Shown here: one piece after another, positions 42,258 through 51,017 of the stretch
How positions within the stretch are numbered: the first letter of the stretch is position 1
How the letters are laid out: each line of letters starts with the position of its first letter
Origin: Clostridium sp. CAG:221
GTDB lineage: Bacteria; Bacillota; Clostridia; Clostridiales; Clostridiaceae
Length of the DNA stretch: 64,000 nucleotides
Direction of reading: 5' to 3'
Assembly: GCA_000435835.1 (NCBI GenBank)
Contig: FR883402.1
Span: 1 to 64,000 of the forward strand
The notes under the pieces: model-generated
The model's input: only the letters and a program-made list of their open reading frames with translations
Databases searched by the model: none
What the model was told of the DNA's origin: nothing
Position numbers and translations under genes: made by a program

Positions 42258-42887
42258 ATGAATATAATTACAAAAATAGAATGTGGAAAACGTAATAAAG
42301 ATAGAGTAAATATCTATATTGATGAAGAATATGCTTTTTCGGTGGATATGGAAATTGTTTACAAAGAAGGTCTAAAAGTTAAAGATTCAGTAGACTATGA
42401 TAAATTAAAAAAAGTTATTGAAGAAGATAATTATATCAAATGTAAAAATGCTGCCATAAGAATAATTGAAAGATCTTATAAAAGCGAGAAGGAAATAAAA
42501 GATAAATTATTAAAAAAGGAATTTGATAATAAGACCGTTAATAGGACTTTATCATTTTTAAAAGAATATAATTTAATAGATGATGAAAAACTTGTATCTA
42601 TGTATGTAAAAGATAGATTAAGAAGCCAAGGAGAAAAAAAGATAAAGTATAGTTTGATGCAAAAAGGAATAAGTGAAGAGCTTATTTATAGAGAGCTGGA
42701 TAAGATTAGCAATGATGATTTAGAAGATACAGCTTATAATTTAGCATTAAAGAAGTATGGTATTTTAAGAAACAAGGAAAATGATAAATATAAACTATAT
42801 CAAAAGCTTACACGATATCTAATTGGTAGAGGATATGGATATGATTTAGTTTCAAGGGTGGTAAAGAAAATAATTAATGAGGAATAA
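42258..42887 (+). CDS. recX: regulatory protein RecX
   Basis: A 209-residue RecX, which binds RecA filaments and modulates recombination and SOS. The three-helix repeats show the family pattern (AAIRIIERSYKSEKEIKDKLLKK, then VSMYVKDRLRSQGEKKIKYSLMQKGI). I start at the ATG at 42258 behind AAAGGTGGA; the GTG at 42246 overlaps that region. recA is not in the window. Confidence 0.88.
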   Translation: MNIITKIECGKRNKDRVNIYIDEEYAFSVDMEIVYKEGLKVKDSVDYDKLKKVIEEDNYIKCKNAAIRIIERSYKSEKEIKDKLLKKEFDNKTVNRTLSFLKEYNLIDDEKLVSMYVKDRLRSQGEKKIKYSLMQKGISEELIYRELDKISNDDLEDTAYNLALKKYGILRNKENDKYKLYQKLTRYLIGRGYGYDLVSRVVKKIINEE

Positions 42888-42904
42888 TTATGAAGGGAGC
42901 CTTT

Positions 42905-43969
42905 ATGAGAGAGTTAGTAGCATATGTTATTTGTGCTATAGTTATACTGTATGGTATAAGGGAAAGTATAGGTACAGCATTTGAAGAAAGAACCTTAAAA
43001 TATTCACTATATAAGGTATTATATTATTTTTCTATATTGCTGACATTTTTTCTTGTAATAGTAAATTTAAATTTAGTAATGACAATAATTATAAGATTTA
43101 AATTACAATATCTTACCTTTATATATAATACAAAGTACACCAATAGCATTATACTAATTATATTTTTCTGTATTAGCCAGAATATTATTTATGTATTGTT
43201 AAAGCTATTATCTCAACCTGTTCTTTCATCTTTTAAAAGCAGTGAAAAGAGGGCAATCCCTTTATGCATCATATCAGGATTTTTAGGATTTATTAAAGGA
43301 TTAGTCATAATTCTAATAGCTTTTGTAGGTGTGATTACTTACAATAGAACCATAGGAGATAATAACAAAATAGATTTATTTAATGATTTTTTAGCTTATG
43401 ATAGAATAAAAACTATTATATTTACTGAGACTAGCTTTAAAAATCATATGTATCCTGTAAATGACAACACAATTTCCACTGCTAATAATATTATTTATTA
43501 TAATGGAGTGACCTTAGAAGAAGGTATACAATCTAATGAGGAAATAGATAATAAGGCTAAAGAAATAATAAAATTTTGCGAGGATGATAGAAGTAAGGCC
43601 AAAAGGATATATACTTGGATAGGCACAAATATCCAGTATGATTCAGAAAAGGCATCAAAAGCTTTAAATGAAGAGGAGCTAAATGGTAGTGGATCAATTG
43701 CAGCCTGGTGTAATGGTAAAGGAATATGTTTTGATTATGCATGTCTTTATGTATCAATGGCAAGAGCTGTAGGATTAAAAGTAAGGCTAGTTACAGGAGA
43801 AGCATTTGATGGTAATAGTTATGGTCCTCATGCATGGAATCAAGTTTATCTAACAGACGAAGAAAAATGGATAAATGTTGATACAACATTTTATATTTCA
43901 GGAGATTATTTTGATAGCAATTTATTTGATGAAGATCATATAGAAGAAGAAATTGCTGGTGAATGGTAA
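42905..43969 (+). CDS. membrane protein with transglutaminase-like domain
   Basis: A 354-residue protein with four or so hydrophobic helices in the first about 155 residues, followed by an exposed transglutaminase-like cysteine-protease-fold domain. The catalytic triad is visible: Cys in GKGICFDYA, His in PHAWNQVYL and Asp in NVDTTFY. Bacterial members are usually cell-surface proteases or wall-related proteins. I start at the ATG at 42905, with AAGGGAG upstream; the earlier ATG at 42890 precedes that site. It lies 17 nt after recX. Confidence 0.78.
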   Translation: MRELVAYVICAIVILYGIRESIGTAFEERTLKYSLYKVLYYFSILLTFFLVIVNLNLVMTIIIRFKLQYLTFIYNTKYTNSIILIIFFCISQNIIYVLLKLLSQPVLSSFKSSEKRAIPLCIISGFLGFIKGLVIILIAFVGVITYNRTIGDNNKIDLFNDFLAYDRIKTIIFTETSFKNHMYPVNDNTISTANNIIYYNGVTLEEGIQSNEEIDNKAKEIIKFCEDDRSKAKRIYTWIGTNIQYDSEKASKALNEEELNGSGSIAAWCNGKGICFDYACLYVSMARAVGLKVRLVTGEAFDGNSYGPHAWNQVYLTDEEKWINVDTTFYISGDYFDSNLFDEDHIEEEIAGEW

Positions 43970-43970
43970 A

Positions 43971-44003
43971 TAAAAAAGCACTTTAGTTAAAGTGCTTTTT
44001 TAT
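43971..44003. terminator. bidirectional terminator
   Basis: Perfect stem AAAAAAGCACTTT / AAAGTGCTTTTTT with a 4-nt loop, between the convergent transglutaminase-like and TPR genes and overlapping the end of the latter. Confidence 0.9.
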
Positions 44004-44343
44004 TTTTGGATAAAATAAGTTTTATTGCCTTTTCACAGTCAAGGTCAGAGCTATCTAATGCCCAAGCTAGATTAAAATATATTAGAGCTTTATTGCTTTC
44101 CTGCTTCATGGCATAACAATAGGCTAGGTTAAAATAGTATTTACTTTCTTTTTGAAATTCCAGAGATTTTTTTATCATCTTTATAGCAGAATCAAAATCT
44201 CTTAATTTTATATAGCACACACCAATATTATAATAAGAGCAAGGAACATTTGAATTTGAAGCAATTGATAGCTTATATGAATCTATGGCCTTTTGAAATT
44301 GTTTTTCAGTATACAACTTATTACCTTCATTGAAGTGATTCAT
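43987..44343 (-). CDS. TPR-repeat protein
   Basis: A 118-residue soluble protein made of about three tetratricopeptide repeats (GNKLYTEKQFQKAIDSYKLS, YYNIGVCYIKLRDFDSAIKM, YYFNLAYCYAMKQESNKALI). It is presumably a protein-binding adaptor, and the partner is unknown. GGAGGG lies about 7 nt before the ATG. Confidence 0.8.
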   Translation of the reverse strand: MNHFNEGNKLYTEKQFQKAIDSYKLSIASNSNVPCSYYNIGVCYIKLRDFDSAIKMIKKSLEFQKESKYYFNLAYCYAMKQESNKALIYFNLAWALDSSDLDCEKAIKLILSKNKKAL

Positions 44344-44552
44344 TTTTCCCTCCTATGATTTATAAATATATTTTAATTATGTTCTCTATATGGAAATATT
44401 ATTCATTAAATTATATTATTTTACAGATCATATTATGAAAACTATAAAAAAATATAATGAAAAATTATTAGGAAAATATGTTATAATATAGTAAAAATTG
44501 AATATAATATACATAATTGTATATAAATATAAAAGAGAAAGAGAGATATATT

Positions 44553-47500
44553 ATGGGTAAGTATAAAGTGGGTATTGATGTAGGTTCAACTACTATTAAA
44601 GTATTAGTAATTGATGAAAATAATAATATTAAATATAGCACTTATAAAAGACATTTTTCAGATATAAAAACTACCTTAAAAGAGAGCTTAAAGCAATGTT
44701 ATGAATTTATAGGAAATAGCAATGTTAAGATGATGGTAACTGGTTCAGGAGGACTAGCTGTATCTAAATGGTTAGATTTATCTTTTGAACAAGAAGTTAT
44801 TGCTTGTACTAAAGCTATAGAAACCTTTATACCACAGACAGATGTGGCCATAGAACTAGGTGGTGAAGATGCAAAGATAACTTATTTTAGCAATGGGATA
44901 GAACAGAGAATGAATGGAAGTTGTGCAGGAGGCACTGGAGCATTTATAGATCAAATGGCAGTACTTTTAAATACCGATGCCATAGGAGTTAATGAATTGT
45001 CTAAAAAGGCCAAGATAATTTATCCAATCGCTTCTAGATGTGGAGTATTTGCTAAAACAGATATACAGCCATTAATTAATGAAGGTGCAAGAAAAGAGGA
45101 TATTGCTGATTCAATTTTTCAAGCAGTTGTTAATCAGACTATTAGTGGACTAGCGTGTGGTAAGCCTATAAGAGGAAAAGTAGCATTCTTAGGAGGACCA
45201 CTTCATTTCTTAGATGGACTTAGAAATAGATTTATTAAGACTTTAAATTTAAAAGAAGGTGAGTACATAGTCCCTAAAGAATCCCATTACTATGTAGCAA
45301 TAGGAGCAGCATTATTGGCAAAAGATGAAAAGTATGTACAACTAGATGATATAATAGAAAAAATCAGTACAATAAAAGTAGAAAATGATGCTGATGGACA
45401 TATTGAACCTTTATTTATTGATAATGATGATTATGAAGAATTTAAGATAAGACATGAACAAGATAAGGTTAAGAGAGAAGAGTTAGAGAGTTATAAGGGA
45501 AATGCCTTTTTAGGAATTGATGCAGGTTCTACTACTACAAAAGTATCGCTTATTGGAGAGGAAGGTCAATTGCTATATTCTTATTATAACAGTAATGAAG
45601 GAAGTCCCTTAAATAAGAGCATAGAAATATTAAAGGATTTATATAAAAAACTTCCTAAAGATGTGAAAATAGTAAAAAGTACAGTGACAGGCTATGGTGA
45701 AGGATTAATCAAGACTGCTTTAGGAATAGATATTGGAGAAATTGAAACCATCTGTCATTTTAAAGGGGCAGAGGCCTTCTTGCCAGGGGTAGATTTTATT
45801 TTGGATATTGGCGGACAAGATATGAAAGCCTTAAAGATTAAAGAAGGAAATATTGATAATATTCTGATAAATGAGGCATGTTCTTCTGGCTGTGGGTCAT
45901 TTATAGAAAGCTTTAGTAAATCATTGAACATTCCTATTAAGGAGTTTGCTAAATTATCAATTAAATCTAAGAAACCAGTAGATTTAGGTTCTAGATGTAC
46001 TGTGTTTATGAACTCAAAAGTTAAACAGGCACAGAAGGAAGGATATGATGTTGCAGATATTTCAGCAGGATTATGCTATTCAGTAATAAAAAATGCTTTA
46101 TATAAGGTTATAAAGATACGTAATTTTGAAGAGTTAGGCAAAAGGATTATTGTACAAGGAGGAACATTTTATAATGATGGTGTCCTTAGAAGCTTTGAAA
46201 AGATAACAGGAATTAATGCAATACGTCCAGATATTTCAGGTATAATGGGAGCATTTGGTGCAGCATTAATAAGTAGGGAAAGATATATAGCAGGTGAAGA
46301 GACAACGCTAGTATCAAAAGAGGAACTAGGAGAGATAGAAATAGCAACTAATACTATGAGATGTGGTGGTTGTGGAAATAACTGTCTTTTAACTGTAAAT
46401 AAGTTTTCCAATGGTAAGAAGTTTATCACAGGAAATAGATGTGAAAAGCCTCTAGGAAACATGAAGGGCAAAAAGGAAATTCCTAATTTATTTAAATATA
46501 AATTGGAGAGGGCCTTTGATTATAAACCTTTAGATGAAAGTAAAGCTGAAAGAGGAGTAATAGGAATACCAAGAGTACTTAATATGTATGAGAATTATCC
46601 GTTTTGGTTTACACTACTAACAAGTTTAAAATTTAGAGTTGAAATATCACCATTATCCAGTAGAAAAATATATGATAAAGGAATTGAGACAATTCCATCA
46701 GAATCAGCATGTTATCCAGCAAAAATATCTCATGGCCATGTGTTATGGCTTATAGAAAAGGGCATTAAAAATATTTTTTATCCATGTGTTGCATATGAAT
46801 ACAAGGAAGATCCTACAGCAGATAATCATTACAATTGTCCAATGGTAACATCATATCCAGAGGTTATCAAAAATAATATTGATGAAATAAAGAAGCAGGA
46901 AATAAACTTTATTTCGCCTTTTATCTCACTAAACAATGAAGAAAAATTGGCAAAAAGGATATATACAGTATTCAAGGAGTTTGGTGTATCTATAAAAGAA
47001 GCTAAGGAAGCCGTGAAGAAAGCTTTTGAAGAAAGAGAAAGATTTGTAACAGATATAAGGCAAAAAGGTGAAGAGGTTATTAAATATATTGAAGATAATA
47101 ATATTAAAGGTATAGTGCTTAGCGGAAGACCTTATCATGTAGATCCAGAGATTAATCATGGATTAACAGATATTATTACATCTTATGGTATGGCAGTGCT
47201 TACAGAAGACAGCGTTGCTCACTTAGGTAAGGTAGAAAGACCTCTTAGAGTAGTGGATCAATGGATGTATCATAGTAGACTATATAGGGCAGCATCATAT
47301 GTAAAGAATAATCCAAACTTAGAGCTTATTCAAATTACTTCCTTTGGCTGTGGACTTGATGCCATAACATCAGACCAAGTTAATGAAATTTTATCATCAG
47401 CAGGAAAGATGTATACACTAATAAAAATTGATGAAGGAAGCAACCTTGGAGCAGTAAGAATTAGAATTAGGTCATTAAAAGCAGCAATTGAAGAAAGAGA

Positions 47501-48845
47501 AAGGAAAGGTATTAAGTTAAAGCCAGTGACAGAAGTGAAAAAAAGAAATATTTTTACTAAGGAAATGAGAAAGGATTATACAATCCTTTGCCCTCAAATG
47601 TCACCAATACACTTTGATTTAGTTGAAGCGGCATCTAAAAGTGTTGGCTATAATGTAGAAGTAATGCCATCTATTGATAAGGAAGCAATTGAGTATGGTT
47701 TAAAATATGTAAATAATGATGCATGCTATCCATCAATAATTGTAGTAGGACAAATGATTCATGCTTTGATGTCAGGAAAGTATGATTTAAATAAGACTGC
47801 TGTAATTATGAGTCAGACAGGAGGAGGATGTAGGGCTACAAATTATATAGGATTCATTAAAAAGGCATTAAAGGAAGCTGGTTTTGATAATATCCCTATA
47901 ATTTCATTAAATTCCCTAGGAATGGAAAAACAGCCAGGCTTTGAAATAACACCATCCTTTGTTAATAGAGGTCTTATGGCATTATTATATGGAGATTTAT
48001 TTATGAGAGTCTTATATAGAGTAAGGCCATATGAAAAGGTTAAAGGATCAGCAAATGCATTATATAAGCGTTGGAATGATATTGCATGCAAAAATGTACA
48101 AAATGGAAAGTGGTTGGAGTTTAGTAAAAATATTGAAAATATAGTAAAAGATTTTGATGAGCTAGAAATATTAGATATAAAGAAACCGAAGGTGGGAGTA
48201 GTAGGAGAAATACTTGTTAAATTCCATCCAACAGCAAATAATGACATAGTTTCACAATTAGAAAATGAAGGTGCTGAAGCTGTTGTGCCAGATCTTCTAG
48301 ATTTCTTCTTATATTCGTGTTATGATGCTGAATTTAAATATAAATATCTTTCTGGAAGCTATAAGTCTATGCAGTTAAATAAATTAGCAATTAGGATAAT
48401 GGAATTATATAGAAAGAAGATTAAAATAGAATTAAGCAAAAGCAAGAGATTTGGCTATCCAATGCATATAAAGGATTTAGGAAAGAAAGCATCAAAAGTA
48501 TTATCTCTAGGTAACCAAACAGGTGAAGGCTGGCTTCTTACAGGAGAAATGCTAGAACTTATTGATACAGGTGTTAATAATATTGTATGTGTACAGCCTT
48601 TTGCATGTTTACCTAACCATGTTACAGGTAAAGGAATGATAAAGAAACTTAAGGAACTTTATCCTTTATCAAATATTGTAGCAGTTGATTATGATCCTGG
48701 TGCATCGGAAGTAAATCAAATTAATAGAATTAAACTTATGCTGGCAGTGGCATTTAAAAACATGAATTTAGAAAATAAATGCAATGAGAAATATGAAATT
48801 AATGAAGAAACAGTAAGTGAAGTTGCTATAAAATTAAATAATTAA
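44553..48845 (+). CDS. large HgdC/BadF-type activase fused to a dehydratase-like region (DUF2229)
   Basis: A 1430-residue protein of the 2-hydroxyacyl-CoA dehydratase activator family. It carries two ASKHA ATPase units: GIDVGSTTIKVLV near the start and GIDAGSTTTKVSL near residue 320. In the first, the cluster-binding cysteines are Cys124 (GSCAGGTG) and Cys163 (SRCGVF), the spacing of HgdC. Equivalent cysteines recur in the second unit (EACSSGCGSF, GSRCTVF). The second half (from about 650) carries DUF2229 and HgdB/FldB-like segments. It may activate or carry out a radical reductive reaction; the substrate is unknown. The ribosome binding site is weak. It is monocistronic. Confidence 0.85.
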   Translation: MGKYKVGIDVGSTTIKVLVIDENNNIKYSTYKRHFSDIKTTLKESLKQCYEFIGNSNVKMMVTGSGGLAVSKWLDLSFEQEVIACTKAIETFIPQTDVAIELGGEDAKITYFSNGIEQRMNGSCAGGTGAFIDQMAVLLNTDAIGVNELSKKAKIIYPIASRCGVFAKTDIQPLINEGARKEDIADSIFQAVVNQTISGLACGKPIRGKVAFLGGPLHFLDGLRNRFIKTLNLKEGEYIVPKESHYYVAIGAALLAKDEKYVQLDDIIEKISTIKVENDADGHIEPLFIDNDDYEEFKIRHEQDKVKREELESYKGNAFLGIDAGSTTTKVSLIGEEGQLLYSYYNSNEGSPLNKSIEILKDLYKKLPKDVKIVKSTVTGYGEGLIKTALGIDIGEIETICHFKGAEAFLPGVDFILDIGGQDMKALKIKEGNIDNILINEACSSGCGSFIESFSKSLNIPIKEFAKLSIKSKKPVDLGSRCTVFMNSKVKQAQKEGYDVADISAGLCYSVIKNALYKVIKIRNFEELGKRIIVQGGTFYNDGVLRSFEKITGINAIRPDISGIMGAFGAALISRERYIAGEETTLVSKEELGEIEIATNTMRCGGCGNNCLLTVNKFSNGKKFITGNRCEKPLGNMKGKKEIPNLFKYKLERAFDYKPLDESKAERGVIGIPRVLNMYENYPFWFTLLTSLKFRVEISPLSSRKIYDKGIETIPSESACYPAKISHGHVLWLIEKGIKNIFYPCVAYEYKEDPTADNHYNCPMVTSYPEVIKNNIDEIKKQEINFISPFISLNNEEKLAKRIYTVFKEFGVSIKEAKEAVKKAFEERERFVTDIRQKGEEVIKYIEDNNIKGIVLSGRPYHVDPEINHGLTDIITSYGMAVLTEDSVAHLGKVERPLRVVDQWMYHSRLYRAASYVKNNPNLELIQITSFGCGLDAITSDQVNEILSSAGKMYTLIKIDEGSNLGAVRIRIRSLKAAIEERERKGIKLKPVTEVKKRNIFTKEMRKDYTILCPQMSPIHFDLVEAASKSVGYNVEVMPSIDKEAIEYGLKYVNNDACYPSIIVVGQMIHALMSGKYDLNKTAVIMSQTGGGCRATNYIGFIKKALKEAGFDNIPIISLNSLGMEKQPGFEITPSFVNRGLMALLYGDLFMRVLYRVRPYEKVKGSANALYKRWNDIACKNVQNGKWLEFSKNIENIVKDFDELEILDIKKPKVGVVGEILVKFHPTANNDIVSQLENEGAEAVVPDLLDFFLYSCYDAEFKYKYLSGSYKSMQLNKLAIRIMELYRKKIKIELSKSKRFGYPMHIKDLGKKASKVLSLGNQTGEGWLLTGEMLELIDTGVNNIVCVQPFACLPNHVTGKGMIKKLKELYPLSNIVAVDYDPGASEVNQINRIKLMLAVAFKNMNLENKCNEKYEINEETVSEVAIKLNN

Positions 48846-48854
48846 TACTAAAAA

Positions 48855-48908
48855 TAAGAGAAAAATAAAAAATACGACATTTTTTTATTTTTCTCTTTAT
48901 TTTTTTCG
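48855..48908 (+). terminator. terminator behind the activase
   Basis: Long A/T-rich stem (about 48855-48873 with 48879-48898) followed by a run of T residues. Confidence 0.65.
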
Positions 48909-48967
48909 TACTTTTTACTATAATATATGTATATTTTAAACGGAAAATTAATGGCAGGAGAGATAAT

Positions 48968-49909
48968 ATGAATAATAATAATCCATATATATTAGTACTT
49001 GGGGCATCAATAGTAGATATAATTGGTTTTAGTAAGAGAGAATTTAAGGCAAAGGATTCAAATCCTGGAGCTATAAAGATATCTCTTGGGGGAGTTTGCA
49101 GAAATATTGCTGAGAATTTAGCTAGGGTAGGAGTAAACACAGAGTTTATTTCCACATTAGGAGATGACTCTAATGGAAGAAATATATTAGAACATTCTAA
49201 GAGAATAGGCTATAAGATGAATAATTCATTAATCTTAAAGGATGAATGTACACCTACATATATGGCAATACTAAATGAAGAAGGTGAAATGGAGTCTGCA
49301 ATTGTAGATATGGAGAGCATAAACAAAATGGAAAGTAGCTTTATAGATTTAAAAGCTGAAATTTTTGAAAATGCTGAATACACTATTGTAGATGCAGACA
49401 ACCCTCAATTATTAGAGTATGTTTTAAAGAAATTCCAAGGAAAAACTAAATTTATACTGGATCCAGTTTCAGCAAATAAAGCAACAAAAATAAGCCATTT
49501 GATGAAATATTTCCATACAATCAAACCAAATAGATTAGAGACTGAAGCTTTATGTGGATTCAAAATCAATGGTTATGAAGATTTACAAAAAGCAGGAAGA
49601 TACTTCTTAGAACAAGGAGTGGAAAATGTATTTATAAGTTTAGATGCAGATGGAATTTACTATCTTACAAAAGATGAAGAAGGTACTATATGCCAAAATG
49701 ATAAGATAGACGTAAAAAATGTAACAGGTGCTGGAGATTCATTTGTAGCTGGATTAGGATATGGATATATGAATGGTTTATCTATAACTGAAACATTAAA
49801 GTATGCAATTGCAATGTCAATAATTACTATTACTCATGAAGATACTATTAACCCAGCAATGAGCCATGAACACGTTAAGAATTACATGAGTAAAATGACT
49901 TGGAAATAG
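48968..49909 (+). CDS. PfkB-family sugar/nucleoside kinase (pseudouridine-kinase-like)
   Basis: A 313-residue ribokinase-fold kinase. The N-terminal glycine-rich region (ISLGGVCRNIAENLARVG) and the C-terminal PfkB signature (VTGAGDSFVAGLGYG, catalytic Asp near residue 255) are clear. The overall look is closest to PsuK-type pseudouridine kinases, but the usual neighbour psuG is absent, so the substrate is open. AGGAG stands 7-8 nt before the ATG, and a terminator follows. Confidence 0.82.
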   Translation: MNNNNPYILVLGASIVDIIGFSKREFKAKDSNPGAIKISLGGVCRNIAENLARVGVNTEFISTLGDDSNGRNILEHSKRIGYKMNNSLILKDECTPTYMAILNEEGEMESAIVDMESINKMESSFIDLKAEIFENAEYTIVDADNPQLLEYVLKKFQGKTKFILDPVSANKATKISHLMKYFHTIKPNRLETEALCGFKINGYEDLQKAGRYFLEQGVENVFISLDADGIYYLTKDEEGTICQNDKIDVKNVTGAGDSFVAGLGYGYMNGLSITETLKYAIAMSIITITHEDTINPAMSHEHVKNYMSKMTWK

Positions 49910-49917
49910 TTATTTTA

Positions 49918-49945
49918 AGAGATGCTTAGGCATCTCTTTTTTTAC
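49918..49945 (+). terminator. terminator behind the PfkB kinase
   Basis: Perfect 8-bp stem AGAGATGC / GCATCTCT, a short loop and a run of T residues. Confidence 0.88.
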
Positions 49946-50042
49946 GCTTAAGAAAGTATAAAATTTTTAGCATAAAGAATACTAATAAATTAGCCATTTC
50001 TTATATACGTTGTTACTAGTGCGTAAAAAAAGAAAATTATAG

Positions 50043-50175
50043 TGCCCAAAAAGAACCGTAAAAGAAAAATACATTTATTAAATTTTTGTAAGGATTTATT
50101 TTTCTTTTAGAACCTTTTGGTTGGCTAACAAAAGTTGCTTTCTTCGCTGAAGCATGGCGTCAGCCACTTTTGTAC
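50043..50175. other. structured intergenic element, possible ncRNA
   Basis: The 459-nt gap 49910-50368 holds no convincing ORF but a clearly folded core. Hairpin 1 has a 13-bp perfect stem (50059-50071 with 50097-50109), an internal loop carrying GAACC on both sides, and an outer CCAAAA/TTTTGG stem (50046-50051 with 50115-50120). Hairpin 2 has an 8-bp outer stem (50128-50135 with 50166-50173) enclosing two smaller stems, TGCTT/AAGCA and TGGC/GCCA. The segment 50121-50167 is visibly richer in G and C than its surroundings. Strand and function are unknown. The rest of the gap is AT-rich. Confidence 0.45.
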
Positions 50176-50368
50176 TGCAAAAATACAACATTAGATTTTA
50201 TACAATAACAATAAAGGCATATTTATATAAGAGGGAAGAAATAAAAAAAGATATATAATCTTAAATAAAATACTCGTAAATGAGTATAGTAATTAATAAA
50301 AAACTGCACCAATAAACTGTCAGTATAAATACTAAATACATGGACAAAATATTTGTGAGGTGATAAGT

Positions 50369-50500
50369 ATGGGAAGTAAATTAAAAATAAATAAAAAAGA
50401 AAATAAGAATATAAGCCATAATCCTCAAGCTGAAAGTGTTAAAGCATGCTTTGGTGAACCTAAAGCAAAGAAATATGATCCAACAGATTTTAAAATTTAA
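50369..50500 (+). CDS. 43-residue hydrophilic small protein, unknown
   Basis: A short ORF with GAGGTG 6 nt before the ATG. It is Lys/Asn-rich at the N-terminus and ends in KKYDPTDFKI. It has one Cys and no membrane segment. It is the first of three closely spaced small ORFs in the same direction (gaps of 17 and 16 nt), probably one transcript. Confidence 0.58.
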   Translation: MGSKLKINKKENKNISHNPQAESVKACFGEPKAKKYDPTDFKI

Positions 50501-50517
50501 TTTTTAGGATTAAAAAA

Positions 50518-50778
50518 ATGGAAAAGTACGATTATATTTTTAGATGGCTTAAAAATGCATCAAAAGCTGAAAGGCATATTGATGAAATGGAGGATTTTGC
50601 CAAAAAACATCCAATAATATTTATGAAATTCCATAAATATTCTCGAGATATCGTTGAAAGAAATGAGGATGATGAAAAATATATTAAGGCTAAAAATGAA
50701 TTAGAAAAATTGTTTAATCAGCACTCAAGTGATTTCTCATCAGTATTTGAAGCTGTGAAAAGTAAATTTAATTATTAA
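50518..50778 (+). CDS. 86-residue helical small protein, unknown
   Basis: A charged, apparently all-helical protein (WLKNASKAERHIDEMEDFAKK, KAKNELEKLF) without recognised domain or membrane segment. TAGGAT lies about 8 nt before the ATG. It is the middle gene of a small-ORF trio. Confidence 0.6.
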   Translation: MEKYDYIFRWLKNASKAERHIDEMEDFAKKHPIIFMKFHKYSRDIVERNEDDEKYIKAKNELEKLFNQHSSDFSSVFEAVKSKFNY

Positions 50779-50794
50779 GAATAGGTGAATAAAG

Positions 50795-50965
50795 ATGGAT
50801 AATAATAAAAATAGAATGAAAGATAGAGAAAAATCTAATAGTGAATTAAGAAAAATTGATCCTACAGGAAATTCAGATGTAGGTATTAAAAATGGTGAAA
50901 AGATTGGAGCTCATGCTCATAACAAAAAGAGTTATAAGACTTATGAGTGGATGCAAGATAAATAA
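50795..50965 (+). CDS. 56-residue hydrophilic small protein, unknown
   Basis: An Asn/Lys/Ser-rich, probably unstructured protein (starts MDNNKNRMKDREKSNSELRK, ends KTYEWMQDK), with AGGTGA upstream of the ATG. It closes the trio, and a strong terminator follows at once. The composition resembles the 51-residue protein at 32.7 kb; a spore-associated role is only a guess. Confidence 0.58.
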   Translation: MDNNKNRMKDREKSNSELRKIDPTGNSDVGIKNGEKIGAHAHNKKSYKTYEWMQDK

Positions 50966-50970
50966 ATGAG

Positions 50971-51003
50971 AAAGTAAAGCAGTTTTTCTGCTTTACTTTT
51001 TTA
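50971..51003. terminator. bidirectional terminator between the small-ORF trio and the NMO gene
   Basis: Perfect 12-bp stem AAAGTAAAGCAG / CTGCTTTACTTT with a T-rich loop and a T-run; A residues flank it for the opposite strand. Confidence 0.85.
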
Positions 51004-51017
51004 CTTTAAGCTAAGCA

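Noticed and set aside
47843..48247. 134-codon minus-strand ORF inside the activase gene
   Set aside because: The sense protein is continuous and conserved here, and the antisense frame has no SD or neighbour support.
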